DNA from: Chloroflexota bacterium
Lineage (GTDB): Bacteria; Chloroflexota; Anaerolineae; Anaerolineales; Villigracilaceae
Length of the DNA stretch: 59,135 bases
Reading direction: 5' to 3'
NCBI GenBank assembly: GCA_016866215.1
Contig: VGNE01000020.1
Location: 1 to 59,135, forward strand
The position numbers and the translations under genes are program-made. Of this stretch, positions 1 to 8,599 are shown piece by piece (within the stretch, counting starts at the first letter, position 1; every line of letters begins with the position of its first letter). The notes below the pieces were generated by a model. It searched no databases, was not told the DNA's origin, and saw only the letters and a list, made by a program, of their open reading frames with translations.

Positions 1-1626
1 CCCCTTGAAGTTGGCGTCGCCGATGAAGCCCAGCGCGATCAGCACCACACTCAGATGGATGATGTAACCTCCGTAACGGCGGTGATTCCGTCCGATCAGA
101 TTGAACAGCGCGGTCAATGGATTCTCACCGCGTGTTACGCGCCGCGCCTGGACTCCCTTCCAAAATTCAGCCAGGATCGCGCTCAGAGAAAACGTGACCA
201 GCCAAAGTCCAAGGATGGAAGCGGGGTGCATGCGGTGGGTATATCCCCAGATTCCCGCGATCCCCAGTGAAGCGATGAATGGCATCCAAATGGCTTTCCC
301 AAATGTACGGGCAGCCTGCTTGCGCCAGGCTAAAAGCGGGGCGATGCCCATCAATATCACCAGCACGAAGAAAAGCGGGCCAGTGGCTTTTTGGAAATAA
401 GGCGGCCCTACCGTGATCTTGATGCCGGTCACCAATTCACTGATGAGCGGGAAGATTGTGCCCCAGAAAACGACGAAGGTGACCGCCAGGAAAAGCATGT
501 TCTGCAGAACGAATGCCGATTCCCGCGAAATGAAACTCTCCAGCGTATGTTCGGATTTGAGCGTATCCCAGCGCAGGTAGAGAATGGTCACCGAGCCGAT
601 GAAGGTGAGTCCGATGAAAGCAAAGAAGGCCGGCCCGAGCGCGGACTTGGTGAAGGCATGCACTGAGCTAATTACGCCGGTGCGAGTAATGAAGGTTCCA
701 AACAGCGCAAGCGAATAGGTCAGGATGATGAGGACCATGTTCCACCTTTTCATCATGCCGCGTTTCTCGGTCATCATCACGGAATGCAGGAAGGCGGTGC
801 CGGTCAGCCACGGCATCAGCATGGCATTCTCGACCGGGTCCCAGCCCCAGAAGCCTCCCCAGCCCAGTACATCGTAAGCCCAGCGTCCGCCGAGGATCAG
901 ACCGATGGAAAGAAATATCCATGCGACTAATGTCCAGCGGCGAGTCGTGCGGATCCACTCATCGCCGCGTGATTGACCGGTGATCAGCGCGGCAATTGCA
1001 AACGAAAAGGGGATGACGAATCCTGTGAAACCCAGATAAGTGGTCGGCGGGTGGCCGATCATGCCAAAGTGACGCAGGAGCGGATTCAAGCCGCCGCCAT
1101 CTTCCGGATAGTATGGCATCGAATTGGCTGGCTGAAAGAGGGCTTGAGTCAATTCAGCTGCGCCTTCGATGTGCCAGAGGCGCACGAACGGATTGGCGAT
1201 GAACAACACCACACCCACGAAGAAAGCCGTGGTCAACATGGCCGTGGCGGTGAAGTAGGGCATCATCTCGCGGTCGCGGTCCCACTTTCGCAATAAGACA
1301 GCCGCGACGAAGCCGGCCATCATCCAGGCCCAGAAGAGGATCGAACCCTGCTGTCCGCCCCACAGGGCAGCCATGCGCAGGAAGGGCGACATGGCCTGAC
1401 TGGAAACATCGTAGACATAAGCCAGGGAGAAATCAAGCACGTAAAGGGAATACACGATCACGATGACCGAGACCGTGAGAAATGGGAAAGCCAGCAGGGA
1501 GGCGTTGCGGGCGCTCTCAACCAAATCCCAGCGTCCGCGCCACCCGCCATAAGCGGAGGCGAAAGTGGCGTAAACAGTAAAGATAAATGCAATGGTCAGG
1601 GCGATCAAACCGATATCAGCGATCAT
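1..1626 (-). CDS. ccmF: Cytochrome c heme lyase CcmF (3' end cut by window edge)
   Basis: The start ATG is at 1626, and 542 codons are open to the left edge, so the C-terminus lies outside the window. The translation is a polytopic membrane protein. It carries the tryptophan-rich heme-handling signature GGFWGWDPVENAA followed by PWLTGTAFLHS, both typical of the CcmF/NrfE (HHP) family. An earlier GGQQGSILFW segment and the conserved ITRTGVISSVHAF are also present. CcmF ligates heme to apocytochromes c outside the membrane as part of System I. It is the last visible gene of a minus-strand set; the TlpA-like thioredoxin ends 15 bp upstream, which fits a cytochrome maturation operon. Confidence 0.95.
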   Translation of the reverse strand, partial: MIADIGLIALTIAFIFTVYATFASAYGGWRGRWDLVESARNASLLAFPFLTVSVIVIVYSLYVLDFSLAYVYDVSSQAMSPFLRMAALWGGQQGSILFWAWMMAGFVAAVLLRKWDRDREMMPYFTATAMLTTAFFVGVVLFIANPFVRLWHIEGAAELTQALFQPANSMPYYPEDGGGLNPLLRHFGMIGHPPTTYLGFTGFVIPFSFAIAALITGQSRGDEWIRTTRRWTLVAWIFLSIGLILGGRWAYDVLGWGGFWGWDPVENAMLMPWLTGTAFLHSVMMTEKRGMMKRWNMVLIILTYSLALFGTFITRTGVISSVHAFTKSALGPAFFAFIGLTFIGSVTILYLRWDTLKSEHTLESFISRESAFVLQNMLFLAVTFVVFWGTIFPLISELVTGIKITVGPPYFQKATGPLFFVLVILMGIAPLLAWRKQAARTFGKAIWMPFIASLGIAGIWGYTHRMHPASILGLWLVTFSLSAILAEFWKGVQARRVTRGENPLTALFNLIGRNHRRYGGYIIHLSVVLIALGFIGDANFKG

Positions 1627-1641
1627 GGAATGCTCCAGTTT

Positions 1642-2217
1642 TCATGGGTATTGTTCTGCAAGTAATTCTTCGATCTTTTCATCGAGTTGAGGGGATTTCA
1701 TCGGGCCGATGTGGACGCCGCGCAATTCTCCGTTCTTGGCGACGAAGAACGTTTCTGGCACGCCCTGAATGTTATATGCCTGGGAGATGCGCGTGCCGAT
1801 GTCCGGGCCGTTGAGATAGGTGATGTCGAATTCGTCAATGTAGGCGAGCGCTTCCTTTTCGGTGTCCACGTAGTCGACGCCGATGAACACGACGCCTTTA
1901 TCCTCGTATTTGCGCCAGGTCTCTTCCAAATACGCGGCTTCTTCGCGGCAGGGCGGACACCACGAGGCCCAGAAGTTGATGACCACTACCTGACCGCGCA
2001 GTTCACTCAACGTAGCAGTTCTGCCATCAAAATCTGTGATGGTGAAATCGGGCGCCAATCCATTATCCAGCGGTCCTGCCTGCGCCTTTTTCAATCCCCA
2101 GGCCAACAGGCCGAGGAGCGTCAGGATCACTGCGAAGGTGATGATGACCCCAATCCTTTTGTTGCCAGTGGCCGGCGGTGATTGAACTTCCTGTTCGTTT
2201 GGGGGCAACTGGGTCAT
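1642..2217 (-). CDS. TlpA/ResA-like membrane-anchored thioredoxin (cytochrome c maturation)
   Basis: 191 aa. An N-terminal cytoplasmic stretch is followed by one membrane anchor (about residues 22-44). An extracytoplasmic thioredoxin fold follows, with the redox motif WCPPC in the sequence INFWASWCPPCREEA, and a cis-Pro region VQGVPETF. AhpC/TSA- or Redoxin-type proteins with this layout (ResA, CcmG/DsbE, TlpA) keep apocytochrome c cysteines reduced for heme attachment. It lies between ccmF and a DUF2933 gene, with gaps of 15 and 2 bp, so it is almost certainly in one transcript with them. Length and architecture are normal for the family; which exact subfamily it belongs to is not settled. 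Confidence 0.92.
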   Translation of the reverse strand: MTQLPPNEQEVQSPPATGNKRIGVIITFAVILTLLGLLAWGLKKAQAGPLDNGLAPDFTITDFDGRTATLSELRGQVVVINFWASWCPPCREEAAYLEETWRKYEDKGVVFIGVDYVDTEKEALAYIDEFDITYLNGPDIGTRISQAYNIQGVPETFFVAKNGELRGVHIGPMKSPQLDEKIEELLAEQYP

Positions 2218-2219
2218 GG

Positions 2220-2462
2220 TTACTTCTCTTTTGTGGGAGCAGTCATGGGACCTGAATGATGTTGATGCTGGGAATGGTTCTCTGTGGTGGAATGATCATG
2301 CCCCATATATTTCATCATCAGCAAATGCGAAAGCGGGCAGAGCAGGATCAGGCCGTACAGCAGCACATTGCTCAGGGGGATATTGAAAAGAAATACCGCC
2401 GCAAGCCCAACGATCGGGATCAAACAGCATAAGATCATGATCCATAGGTGTGATTTTTTCAT
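2220..2462 (-). CDS. DUF2933-type small membrane protein with His-rich tail
   Basis: 80 aa, with two hydrophobic segments (about residues 6-27 and 30-46) and a soluble tail rich in His ([16 protein letters not shown]). This is the pattern of DUF2933 proteins, which are often found near copper or other heavy-metal genes. The molecular role is unknown. Its ATG overlaps the stop of the upstream gene by 4 bp (ATGA), and it ends 2 bp before the thioredoxin gene, so it is translationally coupled. The His-rich tail could bind metal; that is inference from composition. Confidence 0.8.
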   Translation of the reverse strand: MKKSHLWIMILCCLIPIVGLAAVFLFNIPLSNVLLYGLILLCPLSHLLMMKYMGHDHSTTENHSQHQHHSGPMTAPTKEK

Positions 2463-2965
2463 GGGTAAGCCTCCAGGATTTGTTGTATGGCAATATCGGC
2501 GACAGCCGGGTCAGCGGCCAGCCAGACGATCATGTTTTTGGATTGGAAGTAGTAATGCATTTGCCCCATGCCTTCCAAAACATAGATTGTGCGAGCGCCT
2601 TCAGTGAATTGTTCAAGGGGTGTAAATGGAGAGTTTCCCTTTGCAATTTTCTCTTCCATCGCATTCACCATGCGAGCGGCCATGAAGTTCAAAGGAGCCC
2701 CAGCCGCCCATAGGGTGATCTCGGAATCTCCGTAGATACCAATCGCCCCCGAAGTCAACGGAAATTGTTTATTGTGCAGATTTTCAAACTGTGCTGCGGC
2801 TTGAGCACCAGTTGTGTAATCGGTCATTTGCAGACCTGCGATCTGGTCTGGCAAAGGAACGGCCACGGGATGGTTAACCAGGTTATCAAAATATAACCAG
2901 CCCAATGTGCCGAAAATCAACAGGATTCCCAACCCGATAAGCCCAATCGGAAAGATGCGCTTCAT
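2459..2965 (-). CDS. Membrane-anchored protein of unknown function
   Basis: 168 aa. One N-terminal hydrophobic helix (about residues 5-26) anchors an extracytoplasmic domain of about 140 residues. The domain includes the stretch [18 protein letters not shown], a Gly/Ile-rich strand region and a C-terminal [12 protein letters not shown]-like segment. I do not recognise the domain. It is the first gene of the minus-strand ccm-linked set and overlaps the DUF2933 start by 4 bp, so a role in the same envelope or cytochrome process is plausible but unproven. Confidence 0.7.
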   Translation of the reverse strand: MKRIFPIGLIGLGILLIFGTLGWLYFDNLVNHPVAVPLPDQIAGLQMTDYTTGAQAAAQFENLHNKQFPLTSGAIGIYGDSEITLWAAGAPLNFMAARMVNAMEEKIAKGNSPFTPLEQFTEGARTIYVLEGMGQMHYYFQSKNMIVWLAADPAVADIAIQQILEAYP

Positions 2966-3060
2966 TAATTTTGATTATCGAATTCTGTGTCTGTTTTCAC
3001 AAGCGCTAAAAGGCGTATTGTTCAAATAGGCTATTATGCGTATCTAATTTGGAGGTTTGC

Positions 3061-3126
3061 ATGGTATGGAAACAACAGGTCAAACTGCGCATGGACGGAT
3101 GGGTCAAATGGCGCTGGTCTCGATGA
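3061..3126 (+). CDS. Possible 21-residue Trp-rich peptide
   Basis: A GGAGG ribosome-binding sequence at 3051-3055 sits 5 bp before an ATG that opens 21 codons ending at a TGA. The peptide is basic and contains four Trp residues (positions 3, 14, 17 and 19). It lies in the otherwise empty gap between the divergent ccm-linked gene and the L,D-transpeptidase gene. It could be a leader peptide or a chance ORF; only the good ribosome-binding site and spacing support it. Confidence 0.3.
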   Translation: MVWKQQVKLRMDGWVKWRWSR

Positions 3127-3192
3127 TTATTTTCCAAATATAATTTGTAATCACCTTTGTTTTATTGTTTTGCAGGTTACGAATAATTACTT

Positions 3193-4233
3193 ATGGAATC
3201 CTTAAAACAACTTTCCCGCCGCGACTTCCTCAAACTTGCCGCAAGCAGCGCGCTCGGCCTCGCACTTTCCGAACTGCGCCTTGACCGCGCCTTCGCCGCG
3301 CCTCCAGCTTCACAAGGACGCGTCACGTTGAGCGGCATTACGCTATATGACTCACCCTCATTCAACGCGAAGCAGATCCAGATTTTTGGCAAAGATCAGG
3401 TAGTGAATATCACTGCCGAAGTGGAAGGCGACGAAGGCTATGGCAATCCGTACAACAAAATCTGGTATCAGGTGGATAACGGCTATACCTATTCAGGCTG
3501 GCTCCAGCCTGTGGAAACTCGTTTCCAGAAAACGGTCTTTGATATTCCTGCGGCGGGCCAGCTGGGCGAGATTGTCGTCCCCATTGTTGATACACGGCTT
3601 ACGCCTTATATCTTCGCCAAGAAGGGCTATCGTTTATATTACAGTAGTACACACTGGGTAAAGAAAGTTGTTGTGACGCGCAAAGAAAAAAGCGCCTGGT
3701 ACGAGATCTATGACAATTTCCTGCAAAAATCATTTTACGTGCCGACGTATAACCTGCGCCTCATCCCGGACGATGAACTGATTCTGCTTTCTCCGAATGT
3801 GCCCGACGCCGATAAATTTATCCACGTAGACCTCGCCACGCAACTGGTCACGGTTTTTGAAGGAGAGCAGATGGTGCTGTCGGTGCGCTGCTCAAGCGGC
3901 GCCAAAGGATCCGGGACTCCGCTTGGCGATTTCAGCACATATCACAAAGGCCCGTCCATTCACATGACCAATCAGGGCGACGCGGTTGATAATATCTATG
4001 ACCTGCCGGGTGTACCATGGGTTTCGTTCTTTACTGGGAACGGCGACGCGTTTCACGGCACGTACTGGCATAATGACTATGGCCGTCCGCGCAGCCGCGG
4101 ATGCGTGAATCTTCCATCAGAAGCCGCGAAATTCATTTATCGCTGGAGCAGGCCCACCCTCCCGCCGGATACGGATTATCTGCATCTGCCGGGTCAGGGT
4201 ACGCGCGTCCAGATCGTTTCATCCAACGCGTAA
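3193..4233 (+). CDS. Tat-exported L,D-transpeptidase (YkuD) with SH3-like region
   Basis: 346 aa. The N-terminus has a twin-arginine signal (SRRDFLKLAASSALG) ending near AFA (about residue 36). An SH3-like region follows (about 40-100). The YkuD catalytic domain (about 205-340) contains FHGTYWHN and the active-site motif SRGCVNLP with the nucleophilic Cys. L,D-transpeptidases cross-link peptidoglycan at meso-DAP or attach proteins to it. The 345-residue protein at 21910-22947 is a close paralog with the same architecture. No strong ribosome-binding site is visible; the start is chosen because it precedes the signal sequence directly. Confidence 0.92.
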   Translation: MESLKQLSRRDFLKLAASSALGLALSELRLDRAFAAPPASQGRVTLSGITLYDSPSFNAKQIQIFGKDQVVNITAEVEGDEGYGNPYNKIWYQVDNGYTYSGWLQPVETRFQKTVFDIPAAGQLGEIVVPIVDTRLTPYIFAKKGYRLYYSSTHWVKKVVVTRKEKSAWYEIYDNFLQKSFYVPTYNLRLIPDDELILLSPNVPDADKFIHVDLATQLVTVFEGEQMVLSVRCSSGAKGSGTPLGDFSTYHKGPSIHMTNQGDAVDNIYDLPGVPWVSFFTGNGDAFHGTYWHNDYGRPRSRGCVNLPSEAAKFIYRWSRPTLPPDTDYLHLPGQGTRVQIVSSNA

Positions 4234-4256
4234 GGCAGGACGTTGTCCTGTCTTAC
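4230..4256 (+). terminator. Stem-loop after the L,D-transpeptidase gene
   Basis: Arms 4230-4241 and 4245-4256 pair over 12 bp with one G-T, around a GTT loop. The left arm includes the stop codon of the L,D-transpeptidase gene. No long T tract follows, so it could be a weak terminator or an mRNA 3' end protector. Confidence 0.5.
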
Positions 4257-4413
4257 ATGTAGTCGCGGGGGAATGCGTTCCAAGCACTTGTATCAGTCTG
4301 ATCAAGCCATCAGCCGAACGGCGCATGACGAAATAGGCCAAACGCCTCTCACTCTCCAACCTCAAATCCTTTAGACTCATTTTGGAAGCAAATTGCTTTC
4401 AAAGGAGTAAAAA

Positions 4414-4707
4414 ATGGAATCTCATCCCTCACTAACAGATCGTCCCGTGCGTATTCCGCCCATCGTCTGGTTTCTAGGCTTGGGTCTGATCGCCGCCCTG
4501 ATTGCCATCTTCGTTTTCAATGTGGCAATCAATACCGTTGCATATTATGGCTTCTTTGCTTTGATGATCGGCAGTCATTTCTTTATGCACGGCAGCCATG
4601 GCGGGCACGGCGGTCATGCCGGACACCAGTCCGGCGCAGCATCGGACCCTGACGAAGCAAATAAGGATAAGAACGAACATGCCGGACATTCCGGCGGCTG
4701 TCACTAA
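4414..4707 (+). CDS. DUF2933-like membrane protein with Gly/His-rich tail
   Basis: 97 aa. Two hydrophobic segments (about residues 15-36 and 41-55) are followed by a tail of HGGHGGHAGH-type repeats, an acidic/lysine linker and a C-terminal HAGHSGGCH. It is the second DUF2933-like protein in the window. A good ribosome-binding site (AAAGGAG) precedes the ATG. The next gene, a YHS protein, starts 52 bp later, and this pairing suggests metal binding or metal tolerance. The biochemical role is not known. Confidence 0.78.
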   Translation: MESHPSLTDRPVRIPPIVWFLGLGLIAALIAIFVFNVAINTVAYYGFFALMIGSHFFMHGSHGGHGGHAGHQSGAASDPDEANKDKNEHAGHSGGCH

Positions 4708-4759
4708 AGACAAGACTTCATACGCCATCGTAAGTTAAGAGTCACAAGGAGTTGCTCCC

Positions 4760-4963
4760 ATGTTATTCAAAGATCCCGTATGCGGCAAGCGGCTTCAACG
4801 CGGAAAGGCTCACATTGTCATCGAGTATGAAGGTGTGAATTACTTCCTTTGCTGTCCGCGCTGCCAGACGGAATTCGAGCACAATCTAAAGCTATATGCC
4901 AGGCCTGAACTCGGAGAAAAGGCAAAGAAATTAACGCAAGTGCCTCATCGTCGTCACTCGTAA
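4760..4963 (+). CDS. Small YHS-domain protein
   Basis: 67 aa. It starts with KDPVCGKRL and has a second Cys pair in FLCCPRC, the expected spacing for a YHS domain. YHS domains occur in or beside copper and heavy-metal transporters and bind metal through these cysteines. A strong AAGGAG ribosome-binding site precedes the ATG. It lies between the DUF2933-like gene and the cyclopropane fatty acid synthase gene. A second YHS domain in this window is fused to an ABC ATPase (19142-20011). Confidence 0.88.
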   Translation: MLFKDPVCGKRLQRGKAHIVIEYEGVNYFLCCPRCQTEFEHNLKLYARPELGEKAKKLTQVPHRRHS

Positions 4964-5022
4964 GGAAAAGCGAAGGAAAGATAAATAAACTTCATTGAAT
5001 AGGTCAAAGAAAGGAGCCTGCC

Positions 5023-6345
5023 ATGTCACAAAATATATTAATTTCAGCTGTTGATCCTGCAATCCATCGCACAATGGATTTGCTCGAACGTCTCTTTCCA
5101 GCGCCGCGCCGCTTCGGGATGCGTCTGTGGGATGGGACGGAACTGCCTGCGGATGGCCGCCCATCATTTCAGCTCGTGCTGAATCATGCAGGCGCGCTGC
5201 GGCGTATGTTTAGAACGCCCATCGAACTCTCACTGGGCGAAGCCTTTATCCTGAACGATTTCGACATCGAAGGCGATATCTTTTCAACATTCTCGCTGAT
5301 GGAGTCAATTGCGACACGCTCTTTTTCAATGGGAGAAATCGTCAGCATTGGACTCGGCTTGTCCGCGCTGCCAGCCTCGGGTCCCGCGCGAGCGCAGGGG
5401 CGCGGACCCGCTCAACTGCGTGGCGCAGTCCATTCGCGTGAACGCGATCTCGTCGCGGTTCAATATCATTATGATGTCGGCAATGATTTTTATTCGCTGT
5501 GGCTCGACCGCAACCTGCAATATTCCTGCGGTTACTTTCCCACTGGCACAGAAGACCTCGACGCCGCGCAGGAACGCAAGATGGAACACATTTGCCGCAA
5601 ACTGCGATTGCAGGCTGGTGAGCGATTGCTCGACATCGGCTGCGGCTGGGGCGGGCTGGCGCGCTACGCCGCGAAGAATTACGGCGTGGATGTGCTGGGC
5701 GTGACGCTCAGCAAAAATCAAAAAACATACGCGGATGAACAAATCGCTCGGGCCGGACTTCAGGGGCGGGTCGCCGTTGAACTGAAGGATTACCGCGACC
5801 TCGGCGACGCGTCCTTCGACAAAATCGTGAGTGTGGGCATGTTCGAGCATGTGGGTCGAAGCCATCTGCCCGAATATTTTGATCAGGTTTATCGCCTGCT
5901 CAAGCCCGGCGGACTGTTTCTCAATCATGGCATCTCGCGCCGCGCGAGCACAGAGGAAGACCGACACAGCTTTGTCCAGGAGCGCATCCTTGGACGCGGT
6001 ACTTTCTTACAAAAATACATCTTCCCCGATGGAGAATTGATGCCGGTCAGCGAGGTCAATGTGATGGCTGAGAACGCGGGCTTTGAAGTGCGCGATGTGG
6101 AAAACCTGCGCGAACATTATGCACTCACATTACGTCACTGGGTCAATCGTCTGGCGGCGCGCCGAGAACAAGCAGTGAAAGCCTCTGATGAAGTCACGTA
6201 CCGCACGTGGCGGTTGTACATGTCCGCTTCGGCATACGGATTTGAGTCGGGCAGCGTCAACGTCAATCAAACCCTGTTGGCAAAGATAACGCCTGAAGGT
6301 AAAAGCAGTGTGCCGTTCAACCGCGCCGATTTGTATGGAACCTAA
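5023..6345 (+). CDS. cfa: Cyclopropane-fatty-acyl-phospholipid synthase
   Basis: 440 aa. The N-terminal domain (about 1-110) resembles the lipid-binding part of CFA synthases. The C-terminal SAM-dependent methyltransferase domain holds QYHYDVGNDFY, the SAM motif LLDIGCGWGGLARYAA and MFEHVGR, all hallmarks of the family. The enzyme transfers a methylene group from SAM to double bonds of membrane phospholipid acyl chains. A GGAG ribosome-binding site lies 9 bp before the start. An alpha/beta hydrolase gene follows 32 bp later. The linker around 5376-5440 is unusually GC-rich and can form a hairpin. Confidence 0.94.
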   Translation: MSQNILISAVDPAIHRTMDLLERLFPAPRRFGMRLWDGTELPADGRPSFQLVLNHAGALRRMFRTPIELSLGEAFILNDFDIEGDIFSTFSLMESIATRSFSMGEIVSIGLGLSALPASGPARAQGRGPAQLRGAVHSRERDLVAVQYHYDVGNDFYSLWLDRNLQYSCGYFPTGTEDLDAAQERKMEHICRKLRLQAGERLLDIGCGWGGLARYAAKNYGVDVLGVTLSKNQKTYADEQIARAGLQGRVAVELKDYRDLGDASFDKIVSVGMFEHVGRSHLPEYFDQVYRLLKPGGLFLNHGISRRASTEEDRHSFVQERILGRGTFLQKYIFPDGELMPVSEVNVMAENAGFEVRDVENLREHYALTLRHWVNRLAARREQAVKASDEVTYRTWRLYMSASAYGFESGSVNVNQTLLAKITPEGKSSVPFNRADLYGT

Positions 6346-6377
6346 TGTGTTCAACAGGATAATAAGAGGTTGGTTGT

Positions 6378-7220
6378 ATGAAATCAAATTTACTGCATTC
6401 CATTGAATCAGGTGTGCCTGCTGGCTCAACACTGGCCTTCATCCCCGGCTTGAGCGGGACCACGCGCTATTGGCAGGGACGTCTGGGCGCGCTCGAAAAG
6501 AAGTATCGCATCCTGCTGGTGGATCCGCTCGGCTTCGGCGATTCGCCCAAATCCTGGTCGCGCTACACCGTTGATCGCCATGTGGATGCGCTCTACCAGA
6601 CCCTGAAAAACGAAAAGCGATTCGTGCTGATCGGCCATTCAATGGGGACATTGCTTTCCATTGCTTACGCCGCGCATCATCCCGAACAGGTGGAAAGCCT
6701 TGTGTTATTAAGCACCCCCTTCTTTGGCGGGGCGAAAGAAGCCCGGCGTTTTTTCAGCAGCCAACCCGTTCCACTTGGATGGTTCTTCTCGAACATGGCG
6801 CTGGCCGCTGTCATCTGTATGATCACCCGCCGCGTGTTCGGGCGGCTCATGCCTTACTTTCGGCGCGATCTCCCGCGCGAAGTCGCTGCCGATATTGTTA
6901 AGCATTCCTGGCGCTCATTTACTTCATCATTCTGGGAAGTCATCTGCAATTACGACGCAAAAAAAGATGCAGACACGCTCGGCGATCTTCCTGTTCTGTG
7001 CATTCACGGCGATCAGGACGATACCGCTCCGCTGACTGGCGCGATGGCCCTGGCAAATGGGCGGAAAAATTGGCAGATTCATGTTCTGGATGGTGTAGAT
7101 CATCACCCCTGGTTGCGTGCGCCTGAAATATGTCAGAGGGATGTAGACACTGGCTATATACCAAAAATACCGGCGCAAGAGTGGAAGGCAATACAGCAAG
7201 ACAAACTTATTGCCGCATAA
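6378..7220 (+). CDS. Alpha/beta hydrolase
   Basis: 280 aa with an alpha/beta-hydrolase fold: an early oxyanion region (FIPGLSGTTRYW), the nucleophile elbow GHSMGT (Ser near residue 96), an acid in HGDQDDTAP and the catalytic His in DGVDHHPWL. The substrate cannot be told from sequence. It follows the CFA synthase closely with an AAGAGG ribosome-binding site, which suggests co-expression and perhaps a lipid substrate (inference). Confidence 0.88.
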   Translation: MKSNLLHSIESGVPAGSTLAFIPGLSGTTRYWQGRLGALEKKYRILLVDPLGFGDSPKSWSRYTVDRHVDALYQTLKNEKRFVLIGHSMGTLLSIAYAAHHPEQVESLVLLSTPFFGGAKEARRFFSSQPVPLGWFFSNMALAAVICMITRRVFGRLMPYFRRDLPREVAADIVKHSWRSFTSSFWEVICNYDAKKDADTLGDLPVLCIHGDQDDTAPLTGAMALANGRKNWQIHVLDGVDHHPWLRAPEICQRDVDTGYIPKIPAQEWKAIQQDKLIAA

Positions 7221-7299
7221 AGCCTATTACATGAATTAGTTATCCATATCCAAAATGACAGGGGAGAGGCGATTAAACTTCTTGAAGTAAAATGATGAA

Positions 7300-7905
7300 A
7301 TGATGCTTCACGAAATCACAGTCTCGGTTGGCGGCGGTCGTGAACTAGACCGGGCTGGGCTGGCGGCGTTGATCGCCAGCCTGCCGGGTTTGCGCGTCGT
7401 TCCACTGGATAAGACTCCGCAGGTTTTGGTCTGGGATGCGCAAGGAGGCAGTGATGATTTACCATCTGTTTCATCCGATACAGCTATTTTGCTACTGACT
7501 GAAGCCGCAGGGTTTGAGTCGCTTCCAGAAACGGTAACAGGCCTTTTGTCCAGGGATGAACCGCCGGCGGCGCTCGGTATCGCCATCCGCCAGGTAGCGC
7601 GCGCCGAGCAGTATCTCAGTCCCTCGCTGGTAACGGCTATCCTGCAAAAGCGTCAGGAAAAATCCTCTCTAACCGAATCACAGAAATCAATCATCGGGTC
7701 GCTGACTGATCGCGAACGCGAGATCCTCGAATTGCTCGCGCAGGGGCTGAGCAACAAGACGATTGCGGCGCGGCTTTATCTGAGCGTCCGCACGGTGGAA
7801 GGTCACCTGGCAAATATCTATTCGCAGTTGGGCGTGCATTCGCGCACCGAAGCCATGCTGGTGGCTGTCAAAATCCCGAAGAGCATCGGGACTATAGTCA
7901 GGTAG
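7300..7905 (+). CDS. LuxR/NarL-type transcription regulator with degenerate receiver
   Basis: 201 aa. The C-terminal 65 residues are a classic LuxR helix-turn-helix (LTDREREILELLAQGLSNKT, then LYLSVRTVEGHLANIY). The N-terminal half has the length of a receiver domain but lacks an obvious phospho-acceptor Asp and its acidic pair, so it probably does not respond to a histidine kinase in the usual way. The start is the ATG at 7300, followed by a second ATG at 7303; a GGGGAGAGG sequence lies about 30 bp upstream. No partner kinase is adjacent. Confidence 0.85.
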   Translation: MMLHEITVSVGGGRELDRAGLAALIASLPGLRVVPLDKTPQVLVWDAQGGSDDLPSVSSDTAILLLTEAAGFESLPETVTGLLSRDEPPAALGIAIRQVARAEQYLSPSLVTAILQKRQEKSSLTESQKSIIGSLTDREREILELLAQGLSNKTIAARLYLSVRTVEGHLANIYSQLGVHSRTEAMLVAVKIPKSIGTIVR

Positions 7906-7967
7906 TTTTACTTGATGACTTCAAGCGGCTTTGCGCTTCTCCTTATTCGAGTTCGGCGTTATCCTTT

Positions 7968-8588
7968 TTGAAAATGAGATCTTCTTCCCAAACCCGTCTC
8001 GCTATCCTCGGAACGATGTCTGACCTTCATAGACAGCCCATTGCTTATGACCTGGATTGTCTGCGTAAGGTTGTCGCCGATCTTGCGCCTGACCTGCTGT
8101 GCGCCGAGATCACTTTGCAGACATGGGAGCGCGAGGATTTTTCACAAGCATCCATCGAAGTCCGTGAAGCACTGGCGCCTGTGATCGCTTCAACAGATAT
8201 TGTTCTGATTCCGGTCGCGCCGACCCCGGAGCGATATACCGATTTCATGCCAAATTCTGGCTCGAGGCGCCGCCTCGTGCGGACCTTCAACCGGCTTCTG
8301 CAATGGGGGCAGGTCCAAGCCGACGATGTGCAGACTGTCAACGGGCCATGGTTCGGCGTGTTCTGCCATACAGTTTGTTGGTTGACCGAATCGCTTTGGA
8401 CTGCCAAGGATCGCGCCGCATGGGAAAGACAGAATAAAGAGTTGGTTGAGAATATCGTCCGCGCTGTTCAGCGGGACAGTGGACGCCGTGTACTGGTGGC
8501 TGTGCAATGCCAACGACTGCATCGCCTGATCTCCCTTCTGCGCACCCATGATGATCTTTTCAAGATTGTGCCATATCAAAATTTATAG
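7968..8588 (+). CDS. Conserved hypothetical, possibly TraB/DUF5694-like
   Basis: 206 aa, soluble and without a signal peptide. The opening AILGTMSDLHRQP, then LAPDLLCAEI, resemble the start of TraB/GumN- or DUF5694-like proteins, where an early Gly-Thr and a Glu after a PDxxxxE pattern recur. The match is weak and by eye only. A Trp- and Cys-containing middle (WFGVFCHTVCWLTESLW) is distinctive. The stop codon TAG overlaps a GTG that is in frame with the next gene, so the two are probably co-transcribed. Confidence 0.6.
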   Translation: MKMRSSSQTRLAILGTMSDLHRQPIAYDLDCLRKVVADLAPDLLCAEITLQTWEREDFSQASIEVREALAPVIASTDIVLIPVAPTPERYTDFMPNSGSRRRLVRTFNRLLQWGQVQADDVQTVNGPWFGVFCHTVCWLTESLWTAKDRAAWERQNKELVENIVRAVQRDSGRRVLVAVQCQRLHRLISLLRTHDDLFKIVPYQNL

Positions 8589-8599
8589 TGCGAGATGCA

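Noticed and set aside
5376-5440. Repeat insertion in the CFA synthase linker
   Set aside because: The segment is GC-rich and can fold, but no second copy is seen in the window, and linkers vary in this family.
5326-5967. 213-residue minus-strand ORF opposite the CFA synthase
   Set aside because: It is the complement of a clearly recognised gene and has no family features.
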